From Reticulascus tulasneorum (taxonomy: Eukaryota > Ascomycota > Sordariomycetes > Glomerellales > Reticulascaceae), in contig LSAX01000004.1 of assembly GCA_001557505.1 (NCBI GenBank), forward strand, positions 2,232,001 through 2,296,000: a DNA stretch of 64,000 nt, given 5' to 3'. The notes beneath the pieces are model-generated. The model saw only the letters and a program-made list of their open reading frames with translations, was not told the origin of the DNA and made no database searches. The translations under genes and the position numbers were made by a program. Position 1 is the stretch's first letter; each line of letters starts with the position of its first letter. Below, piece after piece: positions 32,266-43,224 of the stretch.

Positions 32266-34948
32266 ATGACATACCGGGGCTCACTGCCTTCGGGGCAGGC
32301 TTTCAATGGGCAGCCACATGTTCCCCAAGCCGTCCCCCAACACTATCCCTACACCAATGGACAGGGCCAGCCATACCCAGGTCCGCCGTATGGTCAACCC
32401 CAGGTACAACATCCAAATTATGCACCAGGCCCTCCTATGAACGTACATAGCCATGGGCAGTTCGCTCCATACCCGGCATCCTTCGACCAGCAGCAGGTGC
32501 CTCATGGTGTTGTGCCGACCACCTACTCTCCCCAGTCTTTCCCTCAGACTGTTCAACCAACACAAGTGTATCCCGCATACCAACCTCAAGCTCCTACCCT
32601 CCAAGCAATTCCCCAGTACATCCAATACTCCGAACCTATGGGGCCGGCCCAGAGCATCGGTACGCCGAATATGAATCATGTCGCTGGCGAAGCATCGAGA
32701 GCGAAGTCTAGTCCTGATTCTATTGTCGTGAACTCCCCGGTACAATCCATCAAGTCTCCCGGCATCAAGAAGAAGTCGCCGGCGGTATCCTCGAAAAGCT
32801 CTCCGGCGTTGTCATCAAAGAGCAAACCATACGATACGGTCCCACTGTTGATACACGTGGCAGAAGAATGCTTCGGCCAGGCGCATTCGGCGGTTCAAAA
32901 CATCGCTGCAACTATGAACGAGGAGCAGGTTTGGGAATATCAGAAAGTCATTGGAACAGGACTGGCCTGTCTCGAAGCGGCTTTGCAGAGCAACAAGATG
33001 TCTCCGCGGCAGGAAGCGAGGACAAGACTACGATATGCGTCCATCTTGTGTGAGGAAACTGAAAACCTCCAAGAGGCAGAGACAGCTCTAAGCAAAGGAA
33101 TCACGCTGTGCGAAAAGGTGTGCTTCAGCAGCAACTCATCTCAGGCCTGGTATCGCTAATCATGTTCTTAGCATCGATATGCCGACTTGAAATATTGTAT
33201 GCAGTATTTGTTACTGAAGGTGCTGTTTCAGAGGAGCCAGAAGGCTGCATTGATCGCAGTCGATAGTCACATTTCGGACTGTTTGACGTACGAAAACCAA
33301 CCCGAGACTCCTAGCAGAATGCTGATCAAAGAATTAGATTCAAACATGTCCACTGGGTCTACGCCTTTCGGCTGCTGAAAGCTACCTTCCATGTACAAGC
33401 AGGTAGCCCATCTGACGCCGCGATCCTTGACAATCTGCGCAGTATTTCAGCCCTTGCAAACGAGAGGGGCGATCATGCTATCATCGTGTTTGCATCGCTG
33501 CTTGAAGGGCTAGCCCTTTTAAGAACGATGAAAGAAGACACGATAGAGCGTGTACAAACATGTCTTGCCCAAGCCGCAAAATTTCAGCTCGATCCCTCGG
33601 TCCAAATACCACAGCTAGATGTATTGACCTTGTTGTTGGATCTTGCATGTAGCATGCATCAGAAAAGCCCGGAGATTCTCCTGCAAAAGTTGAGAATATT
33701 GCAGAGCAAAATGGACGCGAGCATTAACACTTCAGGCTGGGCGGTGGCCAATCCGGAGATACTCCTTCCAGTTAGGAAGCAACCGGCTACTGCACAAACA
33801 ATTAGCGACGACACAACGGCCGTCCTCCGCACTGGACCATCTAGTGGATCTTACGACTTCTTGGTCATGTCTTTTTTGACAAAAGTTGAACTTTTCGTTA
33901 TGGTGTATGTTTCCAAGCCGCTATTTCTTGTCCTATTTCTCACAAACCATTTAGATACACCTTTAGTGGTCTTGCCGGCTTGTACAAACCTGGATCCAAC
34001 CACAAAAAGAGTCCTGAGCTTTGGAAAGAAGGCCTTGATGTCCTAGACAGATGTGCGAGCCTCCCCCTTCCGAGCGACGAGTAAAAGCTAACCCCGAACT
34101 TAGGGGATACCTCAATGACTGGCAAGAACAGTGTTCCGGCCGCGTCCCTGCAAGAGTCCATTCGCCAAGCGAAATGGCGAACAGAGATCTTCTTCTACCT
34201 ACAAATCCTGACTGGACTGTACTCTGCCACGCACAGCCAGTGGAAGAAAGTCGATGAGTGCATTGGCAAACTACAAAAAGCGGAGACGTCATCTGTCAAC
34301 GAAGTCTTGAGACTCTTGGCGTTATATCTTAACGGAGTCTATCATCAAGGCACCGGCGATCTGGAAACGGCCCTTTACTTTTTCGAGGATTCGCAATTTC
34401 ATATCAGCGAGAACCGTGGCGGACCTGGGGGGAGCAAGCCTGCGAAATTGGAGATATGCCTACTAGCAGCTCTGAATCGGCTGTGGATTCTACAGGATCC
34501 TGCGTTCTGGGACGAGAAGTCGGCTACGGAATTACTCGAAAAGATACGACCACTTTGTGCTGACCATCAGGACTGTGACATCCGTACAGCTTTCAATCTT
34601 GTCCAAGCAACGGCCCAGACAAGTCCTCCACCATCGATGCATCAAATCAAGACTAGTATACAACTCGCCTTAAATGGTTCCAAGACCACTGGTAATACTC
34701 ACTGCTTGTCGATAGCGCTGAATATCATGCGGTGTCGGTTATTCGAAAACGTCGTTGGCGAACAAGCACTCAAAAGCGCCAAAGCTGCTTCAGCGCAGGC
34801 TAAGAGGAGTGGCAATTTGTTGTGGATGAGTGTCGCAGATGGAATGCTGGCACATTCTCACGAAGTTCAGGGTCAATTTGCGGAAGCGCAAGTGGCGCGT
34901 GACCTGGCTACAGAGTATGCATCTTATGCATTTACTGGTAAGGATTAA
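32266..34948 (+). CDS. SCC4: Cohesin loader subunit Scc4/Mau2
   Basis: Predicted 827 residues, five exons: 32266-33117, 33172-33287, 33332-33904, 33955-34052, 34104-34948. The N-terminal about 200 residues are Pro/Gln/Tyr-rich and disordered. From about residue 190 (PLLIHVAEECFGQAHSAV) an all-helical TPR-like array runs to the C-terminus, as in the cohesin-loading-factor family. The Scc2-Scc4 complex loads cohesin on chromatin. Intron 4 needs the donor GTGCGA at 34053; a GTAAAA further on would leave only a 23-nt intron and breaks the frame. The start is uncertain because the frame is open to 32173 without an ATG. The 3' end could also continue through an intron at GTAAGG (about 34937). Confidence 0.85.
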
Positions 34949-35590
34949 CGATCGGTGTGGAAATACATGGATCTCGGAGCATGAAACGTGGCGTGCGGAT
35001 ATGGTCTGTTATTAACGACTTGTCATTGGGAATCATAATACCCCTAGGTTAAGCTTGGGAGGCTTGGGAAGCCACTAGCTTTTGGAAGGTCTCGGCTAGT
35101 GAGAAGTGTTTTCGCGCACCCATTAGCGTAGTACGTGACTGAAACTCAAGTTCTGTTTGGGATGATCTATTTTCTAGATAGCCACTCATCGAGAGAAGGC
35201 ATATGATGACATTTGTTTGCGATGCTTGTGTTCCTGCTGCGGATGCTCACGTTACGTAGTGAATAGAGACGCAAAGCTCACGAACTCTGTTCGCCCTGTA
35301 CACAAGGCTTCATTCGTAAGAATGCGCAGTCCATTTCTCAACGTCCATGAGATAGGATGTTCAGTAACCAAACTTTCGCCAATGAACTCGGTGAATATGT
35401 AGTTCAGCGACTGTGAATTAAGCGCTTCGCAGTTGCCGCGCCTAAGGAGCGGGAAGTGGCCCGGGCGTCTGGCGCAGCACGCGTCAACCCCTGGAGGGGG
35501 AAAAAATTACTGGCTTCATTCAGCAGCCAGAGCTTGGAAAATGTCAGTAGCACCTTGAATCCGGTATTGAAGCACCAATCGACATTCTCA
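34949..35590. other. Intergenic SCC4/PET127
   Basis: About 640 bp, 3' flank of SCC4 and PET127 promoter. The PET127 frame is open upstream to 35456 but lacks an earlier ATG. A near-copy of the TACGTAGTA motif occurs near 35255. Nothing else supported. Confidence 0.5.
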
Positions 35591-38500
35591 ATGCTTCAAT
35601 CGAGTTGCCTGGTTTCTCGAGGACTCAAGGCGCCTTATATTTGTGCAACGTGTCGATTATGTCTATCAGGCAATGTCTCAACGGTGAATACCATCGTTGG
35701 ACGCCGACGAGGCCAATTTCGACTGCACACCAACGACGCGGCTGCCACAGCATCATCGACAACAAACCAGGAAAATGGAGGTCCTGCGAAGCTGGTTAAA
35801 CCCGTTGATGTCTTGAATATAGACCAAAATGGCCCCGAAGTCATAAAAAAGGTTCTCCTCAGCTTAGAACAGCTTCAAAAAGACTATGCTGCCATCAGTG
35901 ACAAGCTCAACCGACTGGCAGATACCGTGCCGAGCGCGGACGCCGAGGCGAACGGGACTACGACCACAGCTGATGCATCTTCAACCAATGAAAATGCTCG
36001 CGTGGAACGAAAACCCATTACAAAGAGCGCAGAGAAGAGAATTGGGACGCGGCTGAAGGGGGTCGTTGGTACATTGGAAGTTCTGAAGAGCGTGCTAAAA
36101 TCCCAGCAGATCTCTCTCAGTGATCTGGCAAAGCATGGCGGAAATTGGAAGGCACAGACGCATGATGAGGAGGTACAGAAAGAGGAACGGGCCAAGCCTC
36201 CGAATGATATTGACGTGACCGCCATAAAGAAGCCAAGCAAGAAGCAACAAAAGAATTGGAGGCCCCAGGATATCTTGCTGGAACAGACTCCAATTGCAGA
36301 TACTGTTCCTGTTCAGCCTCTCGACCTCGACTTGGACAACCCACTATTCACGGACCACGATCCTCTTCCATCTCTAAAAGTACAAACTTGGACCTCATTG
36401 GCCGAACGGATTCAGGCCGGTCATGGACGTGGCAGTGATGTTACGGGTACTGACTCTCCCGATGTCGCCAAGGAACATGACCAAAATCTCCCCTCGACAG
36501 TACCGTTGAAACCCAAGACTTTAGTTATACGCAAAGTCCCCCAAAGGGTCCACCCAAAGGTCATCTCAAAGGACCCAACAAAGGACACCTCAGAAGACAC
36601 CGAAAAGGACACCTCTAAAAAGGATGGCCCTCAGGAAGATACCTCCAAGAGCGCCTCGAAGAGGGTTGCCCCCAAGGAAGATACCCCCAAGAAAGGCAGT
36701 AAAGCTGCTGGCAAGGCCCCCCGCTCGGCTAGTTCTACTCCGGCCAAGACCAAGAGGAGTGCGAAGGTCAAGCCGCCGCTCAACGTACAGACTGTTAGAG
36801 CTGGTGCACTGAAACTGCAACCCATCGAAATCACCGACAGCCCTGCAGTCCCAAGCCTCTCATATGGCTTAGACAGGGTATTATTCAACCCCGGTGTTTA
36901 TCACACGCAAGACCCTCGATCCAAGGTCTATAACTTCGATCCATATCTTACCAAGATAATGCCAGTCAATGAGTTCGACTTTAACGCCCTCAAGAAATAC
37001 GTCACTTCATCTAAAGATATGGCCTTGCATGGTCTTGCTGCAAAATATGGAAAGAAGTACAGCGGTTCAACCTCCAGCATGACCCAGATCTTATCGCACT
37101 TCCATTTCTTGCTCTCAGCATGGCGCCCAATCAATCCGGCACACACTTCCCGATCTTTCGAGCCCGAATTCAACAGCTTCACGGGAATTACTCGAGCACC
37201 AGCAGCGGCTTTCTTGCACCTCCGAGATGGTGTATACTCCATCGATGCTGACAAGGAATATGATACTGCTAGCATCTTGAGTATGCTGGGAAAGTCAATG
37301 GAGAAGCTCTTGACATTACCCAAAGAGGGCTTCGAGAGATACCGTCGCACAAATTCGGCCGAAATAAGCGAGGAAGAACGGAATGCAGAAGAGGCTTTCC
37401 ACTTTACAACGATGGGTGACTTTCTCATGAGGTCACAGCTTGATGCACACGATGAGAGGCTTCCTGGTACAGGGATGTTCGACCTCAAGACAAGAGCCGT
37501 GGTCACAATTCGTATGGATTCCCAAGGTTACCAAAAGGGGCTGGGTTATGAAATCCGCTCCCGTTTCGGGCAGTGGGAATCCTTTGAGCGGGAATATTAT
37601 GATATGATCAGATCTGCGTTTCTGAAGTATTCCCTCCAAGTGCGCATGGGTCGCATGGATGGCATATTTGTGGCCTTCCACAACACACAACGCATTTTTG
37701 GCTTTCAGTACATTAGCTTGAATGAGATGGATCTTGCCTTGCATGGCACTGATGATCGGGCCGTGGGCGACCAGGAGTTTAAGTTGAGCCTCCACTTGCT
37801 CAACAAAGTCCTTGACAAAGCCACCGAAAGATTTCCTGGACGTCCTATTCGGCTACACGTCGAGACGCGACCAAGCGAGAAAACCCCCTTTATGTACGTC
37901 TTTGCGAAACCGGTTACCGATTTAGAGGTCGAATCCGTGCAGACCGCAAACCAGGCCACCATAGCCGCGTATGAACAAGAGATTCTGGGTATTGCCGAGG
38001 CGGAATCTAAGATTGAAGAAACCGACCCAGGCGACGAAATATTCTCGAACCAAGCAGATGATGAAGCATTATTGAACCAAGCAAATGTCGTAGCTAGCCC
38101 TGAGGAGACCAAGCAGCAGGAGAGCATAACGCAAGCGTTCTGGGAGGAAATGCAAGATAAGGTTGATGACGCTATTGAAAACGACGCACTTGGCGTTAAT
38201 CATGTTCGGGAGGCGATTCAGGATGCCCTTGAACAGAGCGGACTACTCAAAGCACGAACTCCCGATGAGGCAGAGCGCTATGTCAACTCATTATTGGAAG
38301 CTCTAACGAGCGGCGAGCAGGCAGAGCATCGCCGGACGGACAACCCGGCACAAGAGAAGCAGCATGACAGTATAGATGTAGCCGCAGACATAACCTCTGT
38401 GAGCGAGTTAGAGACCGCTCCTTCAATCTTGGAAAGCGACCCTGCAGCCGTCGAAAAGGAAGCTGCCGAAGCATCGAAGACCATTTCCGAACCAAGTGGC

Positions 38501-39274
38501 GACAATCAAGTGTCAAGACAAGCAGTTCGCTCTGGCTACCGGACACTTAAAGATCTCATCCTGAAAGTCACAGAAAAGCTCGACGAGAGCTCGGACGCCG
38601 AAGATTTGGCCTCGCCGGTAGACGATGACGTCGCCCCGGATGTCTCCAAACTGAAAGAGTTCGAACGACTACTGTCTCGGCTAATATCCATGTCAAAATC
38701 GGAGGATACTGGCAATGCAGAGTTTGCTGCCGATACCAGGGTGCGCGACGAAGTAGAAAACACCTCTAGCAATGACGATGGCAAAGTCAACTCTGTCTCA
38801 TCAACAGCCTCCGCAGCAGAGTCAGCGCCATCGAGCGAGGACGACCCTGACTCCGAATCTAAGAGTTCCAAGAAGAAAAAGTCCGAAAATCTTTACACAA
38901 AGGTCCCAAATAAAGAAATATTCGGAATGAGTCTTACAGTACGAAATAAGGTTAATGGCCAATATGTCAGCCGGCCAGAAGCTTCAGAAAACGATCTCCA
39001 GTGGAGCGTCGAGTATTCCATCGAGGAGATTCCTACGGAGAGAGCATGGTCTCTGTATAAAGCCATCCAGACACGACGAAAGAAGTACCTCCGATCCGAC
39101 TCACGGGATCAAGAATGGCATCAAATGTTTGCCGGGCGGCTAGACAAGATGACCAAGAAGGGACGCAAATTCAGACAGGAGGAGGATTTCCAGTCGAAGG
39201 ATTCGCCAGTTCACATAGTAGGACAGCAACGCCCTCTGTCACATGATGAGGCGTTTGTGTATCAGAAAAAGTGA
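35591..39274 (+). CDS. PET127: Mitochondrial RNA-processing protein Pet127
   Basis: Intronless, 1227 residues from the ATG at 35591; the longer open frame has no ATG upstream. The N-terminus (LQSSCLVSRGLKAPYICATC) is compatible with a mitochondrial presequence. A coiled-coil and low-complexity region follows, with Lys-Asp-Thr repeats (about residues 325-385). The conserved Pet127 domain spans about residues 420-780, starting at SYGLDRVLFNPGVYHTQDPR and including FNFDPY-like and GTGMFDLKTRAVVTIRMD blocks. The last 400 residues are acidic, Ser/Glu-rich with a terminal basic segment. Yeast Pet127 is a membrane-associated mitochondrial protein that promotes 5' processing and turnover of mitochondrial RNA and contacts the mitochondrial RNA polymerase. 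The long acidic C-terminal extension is larger than in yeast. Confidence 0.92.
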   Translation: MLQSSCLVSRGLKAPYICATCRLCLSGNVSTVNTIVGRRRGQFRLHTNDAAATASSTTNQENGGPAKLVKPVDVLNIDQNGPEVIKKVLLSLEQLQKDYAAISDKLNRLADTVPSADAEANGTTTTADASSTNENARVERKPITKSAEKRIGTRLKGVVGTLEVLKSVLKSQQISLSDLAKHGGNWKAQTHDEEVQKEERAKPPNDIDVTAIKKPSKKQQKNWRPQDILLEQTPIADTVPVQPLDLDLDNPLFTDHDPLPSLKVQTWTSLAERIQAGHGRGSDVTGTDSPDVAKEHDQNLPSTVPLKPKTLVIRKVPQRVHPKVISKDPTKDTSEDTEKDTSKKDGPQEDTSKSASKRVAPKEDTPKKGSKAAGKAPRSASSTPAKTKRSAKVKPPLNVQTVRAGALKLQPIEITDSPAVPSLSYGLDRVLFNPGVYHTQDPRSKVYNFDPYLTKIMPVNEFDFNALKKYVTSSKDMALHGLAAKYGKKYSGSTSSMTQILSHFHFLLSAWRPINPAHTSRSFEPEFNSFTGITRAPAAAFLHLRDGVYSIDADKEYDTASILSMLGKSMEKLLTLPKEGFERYRRTNSAEISEEERNAEEAFHFTTMGDFLMRSQLDAHDERLPGTGMFDLKTRAVVTIRMDSQGYQKGLGYEIRSRFGQWESFEREYYDMIRSAFLKYSLQVRMGRMDGIFVAFHNTQRIFGFQYISLNEMDLALHGTDDRAVGDQEFKLSLHLLNKVLDKATERFPGRPIRLHVETRPSEKTPFMYVFAKPVTDLEVESVQTANQATIAAYEQEILGIAEAESKIEETDPGDEIFSNQADDEALLNQANVVASPEETKQQESITQAFWEEMQDKVDDAIENDALGVNHVREAIQDALEQSGLLKARTPDEAERYVNSLLEALTSGEQAEHRRTDNPAQEKQHDSIDVAADITSVSELETAPSILESDPAAVEKEAAEASKTISEPSGDNQVSRQAVRSGYRTLKDLILKVTEKLDESSDAEDLASPVDDDVAPDVSKLKEFERLLSRLISMSKSEDTGNAEFAADTRVRDEVENTSSNDDGKVNSVSSTASAAESAPSSEDDPDSESKSSKKKKSENLYTKVPNKEIFGMSLTVRNKVNGQYVSRPEASENDLQWSVEYSIEEIPTERAWSLYKAIQTRRKKYLRSDSRDQEWHQMFAGRLDKMTKKGRKFRQEEDFQSKDSPVHIVGQQRPLSHDEAFVYQKK

Positions 39275-39806
39275 AAGGAGACCAAGGTATTGTGGAAAGC
39301 TTTAGGATCGTGTATTATATTGTAGCATTGATAAACTTCAGCACAAGGAATGCTATCTTCAACTGTCTAGTTCTGGCCAAAGCTTCGGCACAGATACAGC
39401 TTGACGGTGCCATTTGCACCAGGACTGCGGGTTGGCGCATTGGATGGAGGCTATATATACCATAGATCATCCGAATCATTCGTCTCTAGGTGTTTTTCAA
39501 GTCCCCGTGAGTTGTCACGAAGTGGCCAATCTTTTCCAACTCTTCACCACCATCCCTATACAACTACGAATGGTAAGACTCGATGTACCCATTATGGAGA
39601 ACAGGGAGACACTTACCACGTCCTTCGCTTGGTTTATTGCTTATCCGAAACTGTGCTCAAGCATTAGGGCAGCAGATCTCTGCCACACGCCTCCTTATGG
39701 CTTCAACTTCCTTAGAAGTGTCCGAGAATCTGATCCAGTAGCACATCCCAGCGAGGGAGGTAACATAACAATATTCCTGGGTTGTGCAGATACCATCGTT
39801 TGCAGT
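39275..39806. other. Convergent 3' intergenic, PET127/HSH49
   Basis: 532 bp between convergent stop codons. A short plus-strand open frame continues antisense into HSH49 and is not a gene. No terminator motif can be assigned in a eukaryote from sequence alone. Confidence 0.5.
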
Positions 39807-40966
39807 TCACCGTCGAGGAAAGCCCGGAGGCGGGGCAAAGCCGGGAGGTGGCATGAATCCAGGAGGGGCAGGAGGTGTGCCTGTTGCTCCTGGTGGCGGG
39901 GTTGGGAAGCTGGGTGGAGGAGCTGCCCCAAAACCTGGCGGGACTGGAGGAGTGCCAGCGGCGGGACGAAAACTCCCAGGATGGAAGTCTGCCGGGTTGA
40001 TGTACCCTCCTTGGCCTTGCGGCGGCCGAGCAGGCAAGCCAGATGGTGCAGGCGGCAGCACGGTACCTCGGCCAAGACCCGCTAAGATAGGAGGCGGCGC
40101 AACCGCATTGTAGGGAGAAGGGCCCCGATGAGGGGGTGCGAAACCTGGAGGCAGCACTGGAACTGGTGCTTGAATTGGCATGCCGTTCGATGGGTCGAAG
40201 CCGCTGGGAGCTGGCGTTGCTCCACCTCTCGCTGAGGGGCCAGGCCCATTCATGAGGAAGGCTTGTGGTACTGGTTGCAACTCCGGTACAATGTTCCGCT
40301 TCTTTGCCTGGGCTGCCAGTTCACGCTCTGCCGCGTCGCCATGCCGCTCGTTCTTTCCATCCTTCTTGAACGCATACTGGACTGAAACTTCTTTGCTGGA
40401 GATGTACTGTCCATGCATGTTTGCGACCGCCGCGTCCGAACTCTCAAAATCTGCAAAAGACACAAATCCAAAGCCCTTGGAATTGCCATTGTCCTCCCGG
40501 GCGACTTTCGGTAGGTTGAGGAGCGGCCCAAACCGTGAGAAGGTGTCGTACAGGACCTTCTCATCCACCATAGGATCCAGGTTTCCGATGAAAAGCTCGG
40601 CGCCGACCTCGGCTTGCTTCTGCTTGTCGGCGCTTGCCTTGTTGACACGCAACGATTTCCCGTAAAGCTTCACGCCATTCATGACATTGGCTGCATACTC
40701 GGCATCTCCTGGTGTCCGGAACTCGACGAAGCCAAATCCTTGATGGCTCTGCGTTACCCGATCGCGGGGCATGTGAATGTTGTGGATGGGGCCCATTTGC
40801 AGCATTATTTCGTAGACCATGGCCGATGTGGCCCGCTCATCGATGTTGCCAATGTAGACAGTCGCATCTTTGTCTTGCTCCCTGAGAAGGTTTGTTAGCC
40901 AGATCTTGAGCGAGAGTTTGGGTGTTTAGTCCGGGTGAGCACATACCAATGCCTATTTTGAGCCAT
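39807..40966 (-). CDS. HSH49: SF3b subunit 4 / Hsh49 splicing factor
   Basis: Predicted 364 residues, two exons: 40966-40947 (20 nt) and 40881-39807. The short first exon gives MAQNRHW, joined to EQDKDATVYIGNIDERA, the start of RRM1. RRM1 includes QGFGFVEF, and RRM2 has ELFIGNLDPMV and GFGFVSFADF. The C-terminal about 170 residues are Pro/Gly-rich, ending in PPPGFPRR-type repeats, as in human SF3B4. The protein belongs to SF3b of U2 snRNP and contacts pre-mRNA near the branch site and SF3B2/Cus1. The ATG at 40820 often picked by simple callers would delete the first strand of RRM1. Divergent from TOM7. Confidence 0.94.
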
Positions 40967-41352
40967 TTTCGGATGTCAGACAACTCTGACTGTTCACTTT
41001 TAACTTGGAGTCGCCAGCGAGCTTTGTGGTGTAGAAATATTTTGTTTCTTTTTGAAGCGAAGCTATGGTAGATTTTGGGGAGGTGGAAGCTGCCTGCAGA
41101 TTTCCGAAGAATGATAGGCGGTAGAGCTGTTTATCCGATCTCCGATCGCAATTTGAATCCGTTCAGGTGCCGACCGGAATGAAAAAGTTCAGAGCTCCAG
41201 TATCTCACAAGCTCCAATTCACACCCAACGAGCGACGAAGTCCAGACTTGTGCGGTCAACAATATTTAAGCATAAATTGAACCTGTCGCTTTGACAACCA
41301 AGCATACGACAACCAGCTTTGTTCTAGTGGACTTGCCGTCTTAGCAATCACG
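40967..41352. promoter_or_regulatory. Divergent promoter region HSH49/TOM7
   Basis: 386 bp between two divergent start codons, so both promoters lie here. No TATA box is clear. No other element recognised. Confidence 0.5.
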
Positions 41353-41749
41353 ATGTTCACCCTCTCCGAAGAGTCGAAGGTATGGGGAATGGGCCAACGG
41401 ATACGGGAAATGGAATTGGAGCTGACTCTGGAAACTTGACAGGAGCGCATTGGAAAGATCATTGAGATCTCCCGTGTTGCAGTTCACTAGTACGTTGCAT
41501 CGTACACCGCCGTGTGGGAATACGACAACTGACTTGGCTTAATAGTGGCTACCTTCCGCTGATCCTCTATCTCGGTACGAAGCAGAACATTACCTCGATG
41601 CGCTCAGATATGCCATGGGGACTAACTAGTATCTTAGGATATACACGCAGCGAGCCTCGACCATCCATCATCCGGTAAGCTTCAACCATCTCTGCAAGTT
41701 CTGTGGCCTCAGCTAATGTCACAAAAGCCTCCTTTCTCCCCTTGCTTAA
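41353..41749 (+). CDS. TOM7: TOM complex small subunit Tom7
   Basis: Predicted 53-residue protein from five exons: 41353-41379, 41443-41489, 41546-41574, 41638-41674, 41728-41749 (27, 47, 29, 37 and 22 nt). No single frame reveals it; it appears only after splicing. The product starts MFTLSEESKERIGKI, continues VAVHYGYLPLILYLGYTRS and ends RLLSPLA, matching the Tom7 family along its full length, with one tail-anchored helix around residues 21-36. The last acceptor is the AAAAG at 41727; the earlier CAG at 41712 would stop immediately and lose the conserved LLSPLA tail. Tom7 modulates assembly and dissociation of the outer-membrane TOM translocase. Divergent from HSH49. Confidence 0.92.
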
Positions 41750-42208
41750 GGCTTCCACGACCGGACATATCGATTCCATGTACCATATTGAAGGGCAGTT
41801 GCATGCGGCAACCTTTCAGCATATTCGGGCGTTGGGAAAAGAGGATCCTGGGGTATGGGATGACAACCCCGGCTCGGAGGTATCTGGGATGTGTACAACT
41901 ATAACTCGCAATTCAATGAAACCACTCTAATGAACCACCAAACTGCTCTTGGGAGCCGAAAGTCCAATATATAGATTCTGTCTTAATCCTGTACTTTGCA
42001 AAATAGAAGTTGCGAAATCTTATCTGTATCCCAAAGAAGACTGGTGACGTAACATTACATAGGTAGCTAAATGCTTCCAACTGCCAAACACACTTCGGAT
42101 CTTCAAACAACCTCCAAAAGCTTGCTCATCACCGCAACCTGCAACCTGCAACCTTCCTCGTACACCCTTCTTAGTAGAATCCGCAATGTGACCGCGGGCC
42201 TTTTGCCC
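41750..42208. other. Intergenic TOM7/FLX1-like
   Basis: About 460 bp, promoter of the carrier gene. The in-frame sequence upstream of the chosen ATG (from 42071) includes another ATG at 42071, but its product lacks similarity to carriers. Nothing else seen. Confidence 0.45.
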
Positions 42209-43224
42209 ATGTCAAACAGCAATCATGCTGGCCTGTCTTCCGGCATCGTCGAGTCCGTAGCTGGACTCTCGGCCGGCTCGGTCGCAACCCTCGTAGTGCA
42301 CCCATTGGACATCGTCAAGACTCGCATGCAAAGTACATTCCTCTACCATTCAAACTACAAATCCTGTCACTAACCAGCAATGAAACAGTTCATCGGAGTG
42401 CTACGACCCCGCCAACAGCTCTAACCACAATCTCTCTCCTTCGTACGTTGACGCAAAACTCGCATCCAGTTGCTTCTCTCTATCGCGGCCTCACGCCAAA
42501 TCTGCTAGGGAATGCGACAAGCTGGGCATGCTTCTTCTTGTTCAAGTCACGCATCGAGCGCGCAATTGCATATTGGAAGGTAGGGTCCTTTCCGACACAT
42601 GGAGATGGCGCGCAACAAGCCATGAAGGCCGCGCTTTCGCCGCCCGACTTCTTCGTCTCCTCCGCACTATCCGGGGCTTTGACCACGGCCCTTACAAATC
42701 CGATCTGGGTGCTGAAAACTCGCATGATTTCATCGGATCGGTCAGCGGAAGGAGCGTATCCCAGTATGTGGACGGGCGCGAAGCGGCTCTATCGTGCTGA
42801 GGGCTGGCGGGGTTTCTACCGCGGTTTGGGCGCCAGTCTAATCGGCGTATCCCATGGGGCTGTCCAGTTTGCAGTCTATGAGCCGACGAAGAGGATGTAT
42901 TTCACTCGGAAGAAACGAAATGGCGACTTTGACGGAAGAGTGAGCAACGAGGCGACGATTGTGCTTTCCAGCGTCGCAAAGCTGGTTGCAGGAGCTGTCA
43001 CGTACCCGTATCAGGTGCTGAGGAGTAGATTGCAGAACTACAATGCTGAGGAGCGTTTTGGACGTGGTATACGAGGTGTCGCCGCCAGAGTTTGGAAAGA
43101 AGAGGGCGCGAGGGGGTTCTATAGAGGGATGGTACCGGGTGTCGTAAGGGTTCTGCCGGCTACTTGGATTACGTTCCTCGTGTATGAGAACGTGAAGTTC
43201 TATCTACCGCGTTGGGTAGAGTGA
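42209..43224 (+). CDS. FLX1: Mitochondrial FAD/folate carrier, Flx1-like (SLC25A32 type)
   Basis: Predicted 319 residues, two exons: 42209-42332 and 42389-43224; the junction splits an Ile codon right after the first carrier signature. Three tandem repeats carry the signatures PLDIVKTRMQ, PIWVLKTRM and PYQVLRSRLQ, each followed by the matching G-X-X-X-FYRG or LYRG element. The PIW in repeat two, LLGNATSWACFFLFKSRIE after repeat one, and GVSHGAVQFAVYE in helix four are typical of the FAD/folate/pyridine-nucleotide branch. The transporter sits in the inner membrane and supplies FAD or folate. I chose the ATG at 42209, 12 residues before the first helix. Yeast-name orthology is likely but not proven. 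Confidence 0.88.

Noticed and set aside
34081..34103. Alternative SCC4 intron using the GTAAAA donor
   Set aside because: It would be only 23 nt and shifts the frame to an early stop; the donor at 34053 gives a 51-nt intron and continuous frame.
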